In this document: one piece after another, positions 26,727 to 34,360 of the stretch
Position numbering within the stretch: the first letter of the stretch is position 1
Layout: every line of letters starts with the position of its first letter
Origin: Beijerinckiaceae bacterium
Lineage (GTDB): Bacteria; Pseudomonadota; Alphaproteobacteria; Rhizobiales; Beijerinckiaceae
Reading direction: 5' to 3'
Length of the DNA: 34,360 nt
Assembly (NCBI GenBank): GCA_022702015.1
Contig: JAKONI010000378.1
Coordinates: 1 to 34,360 of the forward strand
Notes under the pieces: model-generated
What the model saw: only the letters and a program-made list of their open reading frames with translations
Told to the model about the DNA's origin: nothing
The model's database searches: none
Made by a program: the position numbers and the translations under genes

Positions 26727-27413
26727 TCAGCCCAGGACCGGCAGCGTCTCGACGGCATAGCCGCCCCGGATGGTCCGCCCCAGGACCGGGTCCTCGATCT
26801 CGAAGTCGAAGCGCGTCGCGGGGCGGATGCCGCCCTTGGCCGCGAAGGTCCCGCCGAACAGGACCGTCCCCTCCGGCAGGCCCCCCGCGCCGAAGCCCTT
26901 GGCGATCAGCTCGTCCGGCGGCAGCATCCCGGTCAGCGCCCCCTCCTGGTAGAGCACCCGCTCGCCGCCGATGGTGGCGTAGGAGCGGAGCATCATCCGG
27001 TCCCAGTGGTCCGCCACCTCCGCGTAGGGCCAGAGTTCGGCGGCGACGGGCTTGTCGCACATCTGCTTCGAGACGGTGATGTTGTAGGTCTCGACCTTGC
27101 GGTCGGTGTGGTCCGAGCCGACGCCGACCCAGGTCTGCCCGCCCGCGCGCAGCAGCACGAACTCCACCTCGCCGCTCGACTCCTCCCCCGGGCAGGCGAT
27201 GCGCGGGGCCTGGGTGAGGCGGGAGGCCGAGACCCGGTAGAAGATCGGCGTCGAGGCCGGGCGGGCGATGCCGAGCGCTTCGAGCTCGGCGATATGGTGG
27301 TCGCGGGCCACCGGGTCCCGCCCGGTCCAGCCGGCGATGACCGCCTGTCCGACCGTGAGGTCCCGGGCGCCGCCGGTCCCGTGGCAGGTGAACCGCAGGG
27401 TGATCTCTTCCAT
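26727..27413 (-). CDS. DUF2848 family protein
   Basis: 'YNITVSKQMCDKPVAAELWPYAEVADHWDRMMLRSY', 'PEGTVLFGGTFAAKGGI', consistent with DUF2848. Confidence 0.8.
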   Translation of the reverse strand: MEEITLRFTCHGTGGARDLTVGQAVIAGWTGRDPVARDHHIAELEALGIARPASTPIFYRVSASRLTQAPRIACPGEESSGEVEFVLLRAGGQTWVGVGSDHTDRKVETYNITVSKQMCDKPVAAELWPYAEVADHWDRMMLRSYATIGGERVLYQEGALTGMLPPDELIAKGFGAGGLPEGTVLFGGTFAAKGGIRPATRFDFEIEDPVLGRTIRGGYAVETLPVLG

Positions 27414-27425
27414 GGTCGGGCTTCC

Positions 27426-28592
27426 TCAATCGGCCTTGCGGGTGTCGAGGAGGGCCCACTCGCCCTTGCGCGCCTCGATCACGTAAATCGGCTTGATGGC
27501 GTCCCGCTCCGGCCCGAAGGCGATGCGGCCCTCCAGGGCCTCCACATCCTTCAGGCCGGCGAGGGCGTCGCGCAGCTGCGTGCGCTCGGCGGCGAGCCGG
27601 TCCGGGACGCCCGTGAGCTTGGCGTGCCGGGCCGCCTCGGCAAACAGGATGACGATGTCGTAGCTGGCCGCATCCTGCTGGTTCGGCTCCCGCCGGGCGA
27701 TGCCGGCGGCGGCGGCCTTTTCGCCGAACGCCTTGGCGAAGGCCTTCGTGCGGTCGTCGAGGTTCGGGAAGAAGGTCGTGCCGATGGTCATCCCCTCGCC
27801 GGCCCCGTCCATGCGGCGGGGCAGGTCCGGGTCGGCGATGGTGGTGCCGCCCACGAACCGGGTGGCCAGACCCTGGCGCTTGGCCTCCTTGGCGAGGTTC
27901 ACCGCCGCCTCCGGGGGCGCCCCGAGGCCCACCACGTCGGGCTTCATCTGGGCGAGCTTCGAGACCTGCGGCGAGAGGTCGAAGGCGTTGTACTGGAAAT
28001 CGACGGAGCCGGCGGAGGCCACGCCGTACTTGGCGAACAGGCCGGGCAGCACGGCGGTGCCGACGGACTTCGAGACCACGTCGTCCGTGGCGTAGGCGAT
28101 GGCGCCGACCTTCAGGGGCATCCCCTTGTCGCGCAGGGTGGCGAGCACCTCGTCGATGACCCTGCCCTCGTCGCGGGTGTTGCGGAAACCGTAGGCGAAA
28201 CCCTTCGTCAGGTTCGGCGCGGAGGAGGACATCGACATCTGCACGATGCCCAGCCGCTCCCCGGCGGGGAAGGCGACGCGGACCTCGCTGGAACTGAACG
28301 GGCCGATCACGGCGAGCGCCCTGTCGTCCTCCGCGAACTGGCGCACCGCGAGCGCCGCCTGCTTCGGGTCGCCGCTGGTGTCGAAGGTGACGACGCGGAC
28401 CGGGCTGCCGCCGATCCCGCCCTTGGCGTTGATCTCGGCCACCGCGAGGTCGACGGCGATGCCGTTGGTGTTGGCGAGGCTGACATAGGGGCCCGTCTTG
28501 GCCGTGGCGAAGCCGAGCACGATATCCCCCGCCTGGGCGGTGCCCGCCAGCAGGAGGAAGGCCGTGGCGGCCCAACCCGTCGTTCGCATCAT
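27426..28592 (-). CDS. Branched-chain amino acid-type ABC transporter substrate-binding protein (LivJ-like)
   Basis: Signal peptide; 'GFATAKTGPYVSLANTNGIAVDLAVAEINAKGGIGG', 'AVIGPFSSSEV'; next to livFGMH. Confidence 0.92.
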   Translation of the reverse strand: MMRTTGWAATAFLLLAGTAQAGDIVLGFATAKTGPYVSLANTNGIAVDLAVAEINAKGGIGGSPVRVVTFDTSGDPKQAALAVRQFAEDDRALAVIGPFSSSEVRVAFPAGERLGIVQMSMSSSAPNLTKGFAYGFRNTRDEGRVIDEVLATLRDKGMPLKVGAIAYATDDVVSKSVGTAVLPGLFAKYGVASAGSVDFQYNAFDLSPQVSKLAQMKPDVVGLGAPPEAAVNLAKEAKRQGLATRFVGGTTIADPDLPRRMDGAGEGMTIGTTFFPNLDDRTKAFAKAFGEKAAAAGIARREPNQQDAASYDIVILFAEAARHAKLTGVPDRLAAERTQLRDALAGLKDVEALEGRIAFGPERDAIKPIYVIEARKGEWALLDTRKAD

Positions 28593-29359
28593 CCCGTGAC
28601 CCCCTCTGCCGTGGCTGGTTCTTGGTGTGGCGGTGCGTCGGGCGCGGCGTGGCCCAGGTAGGCGGCGGCCAGGAGCGGGTCGGCGGCGAGGCGGGACGGG
28701 TCCCCCGCCATGGCCACGCGGCCGAGTTCCAGCACCACGGCATGGTGGGCGATGGCGAGCGCCATGCCGGTATTCTGCTCCACCAGGAGGATCGTGATCC
28801 CGTCGCGGTTGAGTTCGCGCACGAGGTCGAACAGGTGGGCGATGAACAGGGGCGATAGGCCGAGCGAGGGCTCGTCGAGCATCAGCAGGCGGGGCCGCGC
28901 CACCATCGCCCGGCCCACCGCCAGCATCTGCTGCTCGCCCCCGGAGAGGCACGCGGCGGCCATGTGCCGGCGGCGGCCGAGGTTGGGGAAGCGCTCGTAG
29001 AGGGCGGCCACGTCCCGGCGCACGCCCTCGGGATCCCGGCGCAGGTGCGCGCCGACGAGGAGGTTCTCCTCGATGGTGAGGGAGACGAGGATCCGCCGCC
29101 CCTCCGGCACCAGGGCGAGGCCGGCGGCGAGCCGCCGGGGCACGGTCTGCCCGGTGATGTCGCGGCCCTGGAACAGGATCCGGCCACGGCGGGGGCGCAC
29201 GAGGCCCGCCGCTGCCCCGAGCAGGCTCGTCTTGCCCGCCCCGTTGGCGCCGAGCAGGGCAAGGATCGTCCCCTCCTCGACGGCGAGGGAGACCTCGTGC
29301 AGCGCCTGGACGTGGCCGTAGGCGACGCACAGGCCTTCGAGGGCGAGGAGCGCGCCCAT
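28589..29359 (-). CDS. livF: ABC transporter ATP-binding protein, LivF-type
   Basis: Walker A 'GANGAGKTS', signature 'LSGGEQQ', Walker B 'LLMLDEPSLGLSP'. Confidence 0.94.
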   Translation of the reverse strand: MGALLALEGLCVAYGHVQALHEVSLAVEEGTILALLGANGAGKTSLLGAAAGLVRPRRGRILFQGRDITGQTVPRRLAAGLALVPEGRRILVSLTIEENLLVGAHLRRDPEGVRRDVAALYERFPNLGRRRHMAAACLSGGEQQMLAVGRAMVARPRLLMLDEPSLGLSPLFIAHLFDLVRELNRDGITILLVEQNTGMALAIAHHAVVLELGRVAMAGDPSRLAADPLLAAAYLGHAAPDAPPHQEPATAEGVTG

Positions 29360-30117
29360 CACGCCGCCTGCCCGAGATAGGCGGCGCGCACCCGCTCGTC
29401 CCGCTGGACCTCCGCCAGGGGGCCCTCCGTGATCTTCTGGCCGAAATCGAGGGCCACCACCCAGTCGCAGACCTCGCCGACGAAGCGCATGTCGTGCTCC
29501 ACCACCAAGAGGGTCACGCCCCGGCGGCGCAGGAGGGCGAGGTGGTCGCGCAGGGCGTTCATCTCCGTGGGGTTGAGGCCGGCGGCGGGCTCGTCGAGCA
29601 TCAGCAGGGAGGCCCCGGCGAGCGTCGCGCGGACGAGGTCGATGCGCTTGCGGATGCCGTAGGGCAGAGCCCCCACCGCCGCGTCGGCGTGGGCGGAAAG
29701 CCCTACCTCGGCCAGGGCGTCCACCGCCTGCCGCCGCCAGCGGTGCTCCGGCCACAGGCGGAACGGGGTGAGGAGGTCGGAAAGCCCCCGCGTGGTCGCG
29801 TGCTGGCCGACGATCAGGTTCTCGACCACGCTGAGGTGGTCCATCAGCCGGACGTTCTGGAAGCTGCGGGCCAGCCCGTGCCGGATGCGCCGGCGCGAGG
29901 GCATGGCGGTGATGTCCCGCCCGTGCAGGAGGACGCGGCCGGCGGTGGGGGCGTAGACGCCGCTCACCACGTTGAACACCGTGGTCTTGCCGGCCCCGTT
30001 CGGGCCGATCAGCGCCGTGGCCCGGCCGGCGGGGACGCTGAGGCTCAGGTCGGTCAGCACCTGGAGCCCGCCGAAGGATTGCGAGAGGGAGTCGAGGGCG
30101 AGCGCCGGGGTGGTCAT
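29359..30117 (-). CDS. livG: ABC transporter ATP-binding protein, LivG-type
   Basis: Walker A 'GPNGAGKTT', 'ARSFQNVRLMDHLSVVENL', Walker B 'LLMLDEPAAGLNPTE'. Confidence 0.94.
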   Translation of the reverse strand: MTTPALALDSLSQSFGGLQVLTDLSLSVPAGRATALIGPNGAGKTTVFNVVSGVYAPTAGRVLLHGRDITAMPSRRRIRHGLARSFQNVRLMDHLSVVENLIVGQHATTRGLSDLLTPFRLWPEHRWRRQAVDALAEVGLSAHADAAVGALPYGIRKRIDLVRATLAGASLLMLDEPAAGLNPTEMNALRDHLALLRRRGVTLLVVEHDMRFVGEVCDWVVALDFGQKITEGPLAEVQRDERVRAAYLGQAA

Positions 30118-30980
30118 TCGGCGGCCTCCGGCAGGCTGGCGGGCACGCGCGCCGGGGCGGGGCTCCGGCGGCGCCAGGATCCGGCGGTCACGATCCCCTG
30201 CGGGCGCAACGCCATGAAGCCGATGATGAGGAGCGCGAAGAGCACGTAGCGCCAGCCGCCGCCGACCCGCAGCACCTCGGGCAGGACGGTGAAGAACACC
30301 GCCCCCACCAGCGGCCCCCACACGGTCTGCACCCCGCCGAGCAGCACGTAGAGCACCGTGTAGATGCTGAGCGCGACGTTGAAGTGCTGCGCCTCCACGA
30401 AGCTGAAATGGTGCCCGTAGAGCCCGCCCCCGAGGCCGGCGATCACCGCGCCGAGGGTCAGGGCTGCGACCTGCATCCCCCGGACGTCGATGCCCATCAG
30501 GTCCGTGACGACCGGGTCGCTCTTGATCGCCGTGAGATAGAGGGCGAACCGCGTCCGCGACAGGAGGAAGACCGCCGCGACGACGGCCCCGGTCAGGGCG
30601 TAGACGCCCCCCGGCCCGGCATAGGCGGCCACGGGGTAACCCGCCGCGCCGCCCACGATGTCGAGGTTGAGGAAGATCGCCGCGATCACCTGGCCCAGGG
30701 CGAAGGTGGCCAGGGCGAGGTAGATGCCCTGGGTGCGCAGGATCGGCACCGCCACCACGAGGGCGACGAGCCCGGCGGCCAGCCCCCCCGCCGGGACGGC
30801 CGCCACCAGGGGCCAGCCCATCTCGTTCGTGAGGATGGCGGCCCCGTAGGCGCCCACCGCCATGAATCCCGCCACCCCGAGGTTGAGCTGGCCCGCCGCC
30901 AGCGGCAGGTACACGGCGTAGGCCGCGATGACGTTGAAGCAGAGGATGACCAGGAGGCCGGACTGGTAGCCGCTCATCAC
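30114..30980 (-). CDS. livM: Branched-chain amino acid-type ABC transporter permease, LivM-type
   Basis: Multiple TMs; 'AAGQLNLGVAGFMAVGAYGAAIL', 'YLTAIKSDPVVTDLMGIDV', 'GGVQTVWGPLVGA'. Confidence 0.93.
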   Translation of the reverse strand: MMSGYQSGLLVILCFNVIAAYAVYLPLAAGQLNLGVAGFMAVGAYGAAILTNEMGWPLVAAVPAGGLAAGLVALVVAVPILRTQGIYLALATFALGQVIAAIFLNLDIVGGAAGYPVAAYAGPGGVYALTGAVVAAVFLLSRTRFALYLTAIKSDPVVTDLMGIDVRGMQVAALTLGAVIAGLGGGLYGHHFSFVEAQHFNVALSIYTVLYVLLGGVQTVWGPLVGAVFFTVLPEVLRVGGGWRYVLFALLIIGFMALRPQGIVTAGSWRRRSPAPARVPASLPEAAE

Positions 30981-31849
30981 AGCTTCTCCCGGGCCGGGGG
31001 GCGCCCGAACAGACCCTGCGGGCGCAGGATCAGCACCGCCAGCAGCAGGCCGTAGACCGTCACGTTGACCACGTCGGCGCCGAGGTAGCCGATGGACAGC
31101 ACCTCCGTGAGGCCGATCAGCAGGCCGCCGGCCACCGCACCCCAGACGCTGCCCATGCCGCCGAGGATCATCGCGGCCACCCCCTTGAAGCCGACCCCCT
31201 CCCCCATGAACGGCGAGACCTGGAGGTAGTTGAGGGCGAACAGCACGCCGCCCAGCGCGGTGAAGGCCGCCGAGAGGGCGAAGACGCAGGGCACGAGCCG
31301 CCCGACATCGATGCCCAGGATCACCGCCGTCTCGCGGTTCTCGGCGATGCTGCGGATCTGCCGGCCGAGGCTGGTGCGGGTGAGGACGAGGGACATCCCC
31401 GCCACCAGGGCCAGGGCGGCCACCAGGCTCACGAGCTGCGCGCCGCCGATCACGAGGCCGCCGAGGCGCAGGTTGAAATCCGGCACGAGGGGCGGGAAGG
31501 CCTGCTGGTCCGAGCCCACCGTCACCAGGGCGAGGTTCTCCAGGAGCACGAGGAAGCCGAGCGAGCTGACGAGGGGCACCTCCGCCTCCCGCGCCCGGCT
31601 CAGCCGGTACGACAGGCGCTCCACGGCCAGCGCCACCACGACGGCCGCCGCCACGGCCCCGAGGATCGCAAGGCTCCAGTGCAGGCCCGCGCGCAACAGG
31701 ACGAAGCTCACCATGCCCCCGGCCATGAACAGGCCGGGGATCGAGAAGTTGAGGAAGTTGAGGATGCCGATGGTGAGCGTGAAGGAGACCGCCACCAGCA
31801 CGTAGACGGCCCCGAGCATCAGCCCGTTGACGAGTTGCTGGGCGATCAT
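30977..31849 (-). CDS. livH: Branched-chain amino acid-type ABC transporter permease, LivH-type
   Basis: 'MIAQQLVNGLMLGAVYVLVAVSFTLTIGILNFLNFS', 'IRSIAENRETAVILGIDV', 'GGMGSVWGAVAGGLLIGL'. Confidence 0.93.
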   Translation of the reverse strand: MIAQQLVNGLMLGAVYVLVAVSFTLTIGILNFLNFSIPGLFMAGGMVSFVLLRAGLHWSLAILGAVAAAVVVALAVERLSYRLSRAREAEVPLVSSLGFLVLLENLALVTVGSDQQAFPPLVPDFNLRLGGLVIGGAQLVSLVAALALVAGMSLVLTRTSLGRQIRSIAENRETAVILGIDVGRLVPCVFALSAAFTALGGVLFALNYLQVSPFMGEGVGFKGVAAMILGGMGSVWGAVAGGLLIGLTEVLSIGYLGADVVNVTVYGLLLAVLILRPQGLFGRPPAREKL

Positions 31850-33198
31850 CCGAGGGCCGCCTCCACGCTTGAGGCCACCGCCAGCAGCGTCCGGTCCCGG
31901 CCGGCGAGACCCGCGAGGGTCAGGCCGGCGGGGGCCTCCCCCGGCCGGTGCATCGGCAGGGAGAGGGCGCAGCCGTCGATGACGTTGATCAGCGTCGAAT
32001 TGCGCAGGGCCAGAAGGTTGGTGCGTCCGTAGAGGTCGTCGTCCGCCTCCAGGGGGGCGATGGAAGGGGGCGCCACGGGCACGGTGGGGAACAGGATCGC
32101 GTCGTAGCCGTCGAGCCGGGCGGCGGCCCCCGCCACGAGGCCGCCGCGCAGGGTCAGCAGGTCGATGTAGTCGGCGGCGCTCAGGGCCTCGCCCCGGCCG
32201 ATCCGCACCGCGACCCGGGGGTCGTAGGCCGCCCGGTTGCGGGCGAGGTGCGGCCGGTGCCACGCGAAGCTCTCCGCCGCCGCGAGGCCTCCCCTCGCGT
32301 TCAGCCCCGCCACGGCGGCGAATTCCGGCACCGCGATCTCGGCGATCCGCGCCCCGGCCTCCGAGAGACGCCCCAGCACCCGGGCGAAGGCCGAGGCCAC
32401 CCCCGGATCCATGTCGTCCAGGACGACATCCTGCGGCACGGCGAACCGCAGGCCCGCGAGGGGGGCCGGGACCAGAGGATCGGGGGTGAGCCCGGCGAGC
32501 ACCGCGTCCACCGCCGCGCAGCAGGCGACCGTGCGGGCGATCGGGCCGAAGGAGTCGAGGGTGGTCGAGAGCGGCACGGCCCTCGCCGTCGGTACCCGCG
32601 AGGCGGTCGGCTTGAAGCCGGTGATGCCGCAGAAGGCCGCCGGGATCCGGCAGGAGCCCCCCGTATCCGTGCCGAGGGCGGCGAAGGCCATGCCGTCGGC
32701 CACGGAGACCGCCGCCCCCGACGAGGAGCCGCCGGGCACGTGGCCGACCTCCCTCCGCCAGGGGCTGCGCGGGGTGCCGTAATGCGGGTTCAGGCCGAGG
32801 CCGGAATAGGCGAACTCGGTCATGTTCGTGCGGCCGACGACGACGAACCCCGCCCCGCGCAGCCGGGCGACGGCCGGCGCGTCGGCGGGGGCCGGCGGCC
32901 GGTCCGCCAGCACCGTCGAGCCCGCCCGCGTCACCTGTCCGGCGATGTCGAACAGGTCCTTCACCGAGACCGGGATGCCGGCAAAGCGCGAGGGCGCGGC
33001 CCCGGCCCGGCGCAGGGCGTCCTGCCCGTCGGCGGCGGCGAGCGCCGCCTCCCGGTCCACGGCGGTGAAGGCGCGGGATCCCTCGCCCGCCGGATCCTCG
33101 ATCCGGCCGAGGCAGGCCTCCGTGAGGGCCCGCGCCGTGGTGCGGCCGGCGGCGAGGTCGGCGGCGAGGGACTCGAGGGTGGGCGAGGGATGGGTCAT
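31846..33198 (-). CDS. Amidase-signature family hydrolase
   Basis: Ser-cisSer-Lys elements 'GIPVSVKDLFD' and 'GGSSSGAAVSVADGMAFAALGTDTGGSCRIPAAFCG'. Confidence 0.95.
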   Translation of the reverse strand: MTHPSPTLESLAADLAAGRTTARALTEACLGRIEDPAGEGSRAFTAVDREAALAAADGQDALRRAGAAPSRFAGIPVSVKDLFDIAGQVTRAGSTVLADRPPAPADAPAVARLRGAGFVVVGRTNMTEFAYSGLGLNPHYGTPRSPWRREVGHVPGGSSSGAAVSVADGMAFAALGTDTGGSCRIPAAFCGITGFKPTASRVPTARAVPLSTTLDSFGPIARTVACCAAVDAVLAGLTPDPLVPAPLAGLRFAVPQDVVLDDMDPGVASAFARVLGRLSEAGARIAEIAVPEFAAVAGLNARGGLAAAESFAWHRPHLARNRAAYDPRVAVRIGRGEALSAADYIDLLTLRGGLVAGAAARLDGYDAILFPTVPVAPPSIAPLEADDDLYGRTNLLALRNSTLINVIDGCALSLPMHRPGEAPAGLTLAGLAGRDRTLLAVASSVEAALG

Positions 33199-33205
33199 CG
33201 GGCGC

Positions 33206-33586
33206 TCAGACCGGATCGAAGTAATGGAGTTCGAAGAGCACGCAGCCGTTCTCCGACTTGAACGGCCCGTGGACGGCCCCGGGCGGGCGGCAGGCATAGG
33301 TGAAGGGCGCGAAGGATTCCCCGCCCTGGCCCGCCTCGTCGTTGCCCACCGTCAGGTCGCCCGAGACGAGGAAGACCTCCTCCCAGTATTCGTGGACGAA
33401 GGGCTTCGTCGTGAACACCCCCGGCTGGAAGCGCAGCAGGCGGCTGCGACTGCCCCGGCGGTTCGGCTCGTCGAGGGCGCCCGAGAGGATCTTCTGCTGG
33501 ATGCCCGAGGGATAGCCCGGCGGCACCTCCCAGCCCTCCGTCATGCTGACCGCATGGAACTCGTCGTGGAGCTTGTTGACCGGCAT
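33206..33586 (-). CDS. Cupin domain protein
   Basis: 'FVHEYWEEVFLVSGDLTVGND...YACRPPGAVHGPF' cupin metal-site-like pattern. Confidence 0.82.
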   Translation of the reverse strand: MPVNKLHDEFHAVSMTEGWEVPPGYPSGIQQKILSGALDEPNRRGSRSRLLRFQPGVFTTKPFVHEYWEEVFLVSGDLTVGNDEAGQGGESFAPFTYACRPPGAVHGPFKSENGCVLFELHYFDPV

Positions 33587-33600
33587 CGTGTCCTCTCGCC

Positions 33601-34360
33601 TCAGGCGGCCTTGGCCGAGTGGTGGGGTGTGTCGAGGTCGTAGGTGCCGAGCATCCCCTCCACGAGGGCGCCGGCCGCCGACCAATCGTAGGTGCGGTAG
33701 GAGTGTCCCTTCGTGACGAAGGTCGCCCCCGCGTAGAACATTTCGTATTGCTGGTGGCGCGAGGCGAATTCCGAGCCGACCGCGTCCCAGGCGAGCTTGT
33801 AGAACTTCACCTTCTCCCGGGAATTGGCGGCCGGGGATTGCTGCGTCTTGTCGATCAGCGCGGCGAGGTCGGGGTTGGCGAAGTCGGCCACCGAGGACGG
33901 CAGCATGATCATGCCCCCGCCCGCCAGCTCCCGCAGGGTCGCGAGGATCTTGCCGTAGAGCTGCTGCGTCAGGGTCTGGGCGGCGTAGAGGGTGTGCCGG
34001 TCGGGCACGAAGTAGCGCCCGCGCTGGGTGCCCTTCACCTCCATCGCCGCCACGAGAGCGTCGATCATCCCGCCCTCGGCGGCGAGTTGCCCGAGGGTCT
34101 CGCGGACCTGCGGGAAGTTCAGGATGCCGTTGATCTCGGCGGTGCGGTGGGCGAGCCCGATGAGGAAGCGCACCTTCACCGAGAGGCGGATCATCGCCTG
34201 ATAGTTCTGGTAGACGTGCGCCGGCGTCGCGTGGAACTGCTTCTGGCACATTGCGATGTCCTGATCGATGAACACGCGATCCCACGGCACCTTCACGTCG
34301 TCGAAATAAAGCACAGCGTCGTTTTCATCGAACCGGCTGGCGAGCGGGTTGTCGAACACC
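33601..34360 (-). CDS. 4-hydroxyphenylacetate 3-hydroxylase (HpaB)-family flavin-dependent monooxygenase, truncated by window edge
   Basis: 'NPLASRFDENDAVLYFDDVKVPWDRVFI', 'REKVKFYKLAWDAVGSEFASRHQQYEMFYAG' typical of the HpaB C-terminal part. Confidence 0.85.
   Translation of the reverse strand, partial: VFDNPLASRFDENDAVLYFDDVKVPWDRVFIDQDIAMCQKQFHATPAHVYQNYQAMIRLSVKVRFLIGLAHRTAEINGILNFPQVRETLGQLAAEGGMIDALVAAMEVKGTQRGRYFVPDRHTLYAAQTLTQQLYGKILATLRELAGGGMIMLPSSVADFANPDLAALIDKTQQSPAANSREKVKFYKLAWDAVGSEFASRHQQYEMFYAGATFVTKGHSYRTYDWSAAGALVEGMLGTYDLDTPHHSAKAA

Noticed and set aside
26631-28661. 676-aa plus-strand ORF
   Set aside because: Antisense to DUF2848 and the LivJ-like gene; composition typical of GC-rich shadow ORFs.
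1-34360. Mobile elements, prophage or integrated island
   Set aside because: No transposase, integrase, tRNA-flanked direct repeats or phage genes were recognised.

Overview
GC-rich (Methylobacterium-like, inferred from gene content) alphaproteobacterial chromosome window. Left edge: end of a photosynthesis gene block, with pufC (partial) - puhA - puhB joined by 4-bp start/stop overlaps, then an HPP-family membrane protein. These face a minus-strand block containing a Crp/Fnr-like regulator, a DUF6894 protein and an AerR/PpaA-like B12-binding regulator. Middle: GH63/MGH1-like glucosidase, small stress/exported proteins, a fasciclin protein next to an ECF sigma/RskA-like anti-sigma pair, pyruvate kinase, a GH16 enzyme with C-terminal 'YLAxNPDVAAAxxDPLxHY' repeats, an SDR, an FMN-dependent alpha-hydroxy-acid oxidase, and a fused tandem alpha/beta hydrolase with unusual nucleophile positions. 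Right: a LOV-domain protein overlapping a CheB-CheR-PAS-HWE kinase gene, an isolated flbT, and a tightly packed minus-strand operon (HpaB-like monooxygenase - cupin - amidase - livHMGF - livJ-like binding protein - DUF2848) that looks like an uncharacterised uptake/catabolic system. Two FNR/FixK-like boxes (4725 and 9911), one directly after a large imperfect palindrome, are the most notable non-coding signals. No tRNA, rRNA, transposase or CRISPR array was seen; a single type I-E-like hairpin occurs at 8472.
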